Positions 22,957 through 24,106 of a DNA stretch of 24,106 nucleotides are shown piece by piece. Source of the stretch: JBQTJN01 sp052387095 (GTDB lineage: Bacteria > Pseudomonadota > Alphaproteobacteria > Micavibrionales > Micavibrionaceae); assembly GCA_052387095.1 (NCBI GenBank), contig JBQTJN010000054.1, positions 1 to 24,106 of the forward strand. Direction: 5' to 3'. The notes beneath the pieces are model-generated. The model was not told the origin of the DNA. It was given only the letters and a program-made list of their open reading frames with translations, and did no database searches. The position numbers and the translations under genes were made by a program. Position 1 is the first letter of the stretch. Every line of letters begins with the position of its first letter.

Positions 22957-22995
22957 ACCTGATCGAGCGCTGAGAAAAACACAGCTCAAACAAAA

Positions 22996-23043
22996 ACCCC
23001 GGCGCCCCCACTCAAGCCGAAGCCGAGACAGGAACGCCGGGGT
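22996..23043 (-). terminator. Minus-strand intrinsic terminator
   Basis: On the minus strand ACCCCGGCG and CGCCGGGGT form 9-bp arms, enclose a smaller TTCG-tetraloop hairpin, and end in TTTTTGTTT. Only the minus strand has the T-run, so a leftward transcript from beyond 23,043 is implied. Confidence 0.65.
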
Positions 23044-23064
23044 CATTTGGAAGATCCTTGTAAA

Positions 23065-23090
23065 TTTTTACCAGGTAAAAACCTACAGGT
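23065..23090. repeat. Two adjacent short palindromes
   Basis: TTTTTACC-A-GGTAAAAA (23065-23081) and ACCT-AC-AGGT (23081-23090) lie side by side in the gene-poor region. They could be operators or hairpins of the leftward transcript. Confidence 0.4.
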
Positions 23091-23143
23091 GTTCATGATC
23101 CCGATTGTCGAGCCTGAAGAGGCCAGCTTAGCTCCTTCTTCTC

Positions 23144-23269
23144 TCAAATCTCGCGAACGGTCCCCCATCCGCTGTTTTTATCGTGGCGATCAAGCCCACT
23201 CCACCGGTCTTGCACGTTAGGCTCCGGCTTTTTCGGGGATGAAATCGTAACGTAGAAACCTTTAACCAT
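23144..23269 (-). CDS. Possible 41-residue micro-ORF
   Basis: ATG at 23267-23269, stop TGA at 23144-23146. It opens MVKGFYVTISSPKKPEPN and continues with two Trp and an acidic/basic mix (DRWSGLDRHDKNSGWG), not the Arg/Ala-rich look of antisense frames. A weak ribosome site (GAGAAGAG) precedes it. A minus-strand terminator 100 nt downstream supports leftward transcription here. A 41-codon frame on the other strand (23095-23220) is of similar quality, so coding status is uncertain and a non-coding RNA is equally possible. No homology recognised. Confidence 0.3.
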   Translation of the reverse strand: MVKGFYVTISSPKKPEPNVQDRWSGLDRHDKNSGWGTVREI

Positions 23270-23580
23270 GCTGCTCTTCTCACGTTTTTATGTGCGCGAC
23301 CACAGACCTTTGCCAGCATGAGTAGGGTTCAACTGTTTATCCCCTTGAGCCCCCGGAAAAGACCGAAATCTTTTTAATCCGGAAACCCTGGCCACCGGTC
23401 TGGTGACCCGGTCTTCGCCGTGATCCAGTCTCTCGACCGGTTCTGTCCCGAAGACATTTTCAGGTGATCATGCCTTCATCCCCGGAGTCGAGTCCTTTTT
23501 CAAAGATTTTGTAATTTTGGAATAAAAACCAATGGATTGAAGATAGATTATTGCATAAATGAAGTGGTTCTGATTTCAAA
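23270..23580. other. Unassigned intergenic stretch with repeats
   Basis: No gene could be supported. CCACCGGTCT occurs at 23201-23210 and again at 23392-23401. A hairpin CCGG-AAAAGA / TCTTTT-TAAT-CCGG spans 23353-23382, and a near-palindrome surrounds 23390-23408. Short open frames on both strands lack good starts. DNA from about 23,510 is AT-rich. Confidence 0.4.
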
Positions 23581-23603
23581 AGAAATCGCTTTCCTGCACA
23601 AAA

Positions 23604-23623
23604 CTATCCACAGCTTGTCCACG
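23604..23623 (+). promoter_or_regulatory. Pair of DnaA-box-like sites
   Basis: CTATCCACA (23604-23612, one mismatch to TTATCCACA) and TTGTCCACG (23615-23623, two mismatches) lie in the same orientation 11 bp apart, one helical turn. TTTATCCCC near 23336 and TTATACAGG near 24036 are weaker matches. Confidence 0.35.
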
Positions 23624-23663
23624 GGCAAAAAAATTTTCAAAAGGATGCTTCCTTAAGGTGCCT

Positions 23664-23771
23664 GAATCGCTTGTCATTTTTCAGAATACTGGGTTTGCAG
23701 GACCTCAAAAACCGAATCCGGTCGCGATTCGGACTAAAAATCGCCCCGAATCGTGATTCCCAGTCCGAATC
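23664..23771. repeat. Cluster of six GANTC sites in nested repeats
   Basis: GANTC occurs at 23664, 23714, 23726, 23748, 23755 and 23767 (first base). GATTCGGACT (23726-23735) is the inverse of AGTCCGAATC (23762-23771), and GAATC-GT-GATTC (23748-23759) sits between them. CCGAATCCGGTCGC (23712-23725) is nearly repeated as CCGAATCGGTCGC (23766-23778). GANTC is the CcrM methylation site in alphaproteobacteria. Confidence 0.8.
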
Positions 23772-23980
23772 GGTCGCAGAGCCGTGGCAGACCATAAAAA
23801 GGGGAACTTTTAAGAGAGCTTGGCTATTTATATAAATGATTAAGCATTAGGTGTTATGTTAAGATTCGCCTTTTACGAAATTTTGTGTCCTTTTTATGAC
23901 TAAGTATAAAAAACCTTGATTTTCAACCTTTCTGTGCAGTATCAACAGGAAAGCAAAAATTGTTCTTATTAACATAATTG

Positions 23981-24009
23981 TTGACAAAGGTCTCACGTTC
24001 CCTTAAAAC
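23981..24009 (+). promoter_or_regulatory. sigma-70-type promoter for the gene starting at 24086
   Basis: -35 TTGACA (23981-23986, perfect), a 17-bp spacer and -10 TAAAAC (24004-24009). It would start near 24016 and leave a leader of about 70 nt. Confidence 0.6.
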
Positions 24010-24085
24010 TTGATGATCCAGACAACCGTGCAATTTATACAGGTTTAAATTTTTAGGCCCGCGCTTGCGATAAGGAGAGACATCC

Positions 24086-24106
24086 ATGGCGACACCGAGC
24101 ACTCAG
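24086..24106 (+). CDS. 5' end of an unidentified gene
   Basis: Seven codons (MATPSTQ) run off the window end. The ATG follows an excellent ribosome site, AAGGAGAG, with about 8 nt spacing, and a good promoter lies at 23981-24009. The protein cannot be identified from seven residues. Its upstream region (GANTC cluster, DnaA-like boxes, AT-rich DNA) suggests tight regulation. Confidence 0.6.

Noticed and set aside
23128..23319. 63-codon minus-strand frame in the right-end region
   Set aside because: Strong Arg/Lys bias and no ribosome site; the shorter overlapping 41-codon frame looks more protein-like.
22974..23580. tmRNA, RNase P RNA, 6S or SRP RNA in the gene-poor region
   Set aside because: Looked for the conserved cores (tRNA-like ends of tmRNA, GAGGAAAGTCC of RNase P, GGAAGCAGCC of SRP) on both strands and did not see them.
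1..24106. CRISPR array, insertion sequence or prophage
   Set aside because: No regularly spaced direct repeats, transposase, integrase or terminal-repeat pairs with target duplications were found.

Overview
The window looks like chromosomal DNA of an alphaproteobacterium of moderate GC content. The grounds are an NDUFA9-type complex I-associated reductase, an ABHD10-like hydrolase, a SqrR/BigR-type ArsR regulator, the roughly 390-residue SerC type, an EcfG-like (GGAAC-N17-CGTT) general stress promoter, and a dense cluster of GANTC sites (the CcrM methylation motif) at the right end. No insertion sequence, prophage, CRISPR array or rRNA was seen. Most of the window is ordinary, tightly packed core genome.

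Layout. Positions 1-115 hold the 3' end of a uvrD-like helicase gene. Positions 121-2064 hold three minus-strand genes: a DUF1223 thioredoxin-fold protein between two genes for related DUF1826-like proteins. Next come an NDUFA9-like reductase, a SurA-like periplasmic chaperone and KsgA, all plus strand, converging on gmk. An SDR oxidoreductase and a SqrR-like repressor converge on a two-gene glycosyltransferase operon (GT4 then GT9, probably LPS or surface glycan). An ABHD10-like hydrolase, a small membrane protein and tRNA-Ser(GGA) follow.

Positions 10.7-13.5 kb form an envelope/stress island: an acidic Thr-rich lipoprotein, CsbD, a DUF3309 membrane peptide, an MFS exporter and a secreted five-EF-hand protein, separated by clear intrinsic terminators. 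Then come a MATE exporter, an RsmC-like rRNA methyltransferase and an unusual single-module ClpA/B-type AAA+ ATPase. The serine pathway lies at 17.1-22.1 kb: serB and serC diverge, and serA follows, with a DNA methyltransferase and two coupled tiny genes between serC and serA. After serA are two small single-span membrane proteins that seem related; the second appears frameshifted.

The last 1.1 kb (22,974-24,085) has no convincing large gene but is rich in structure. It has a minus-strand intrinsic terminator below a possible 41-residue micro-ORF, two DnaA-box-like sites one helical turn apart, six GANTC sites in 108 bp arranged in nested repeats, AT-rich stretches, and a good sigma-70 promoter leading into a gene cut off by the window end. 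It is the most interesting part of the window and could be a replication- or cell-cycle-linked control region; that reading is inference.

A recurring architectural feature is that convergent genes meet with no spacer. Four pairs overlap by exactly 4 bp through complementary stop codons and a fifth abuts with no gap.
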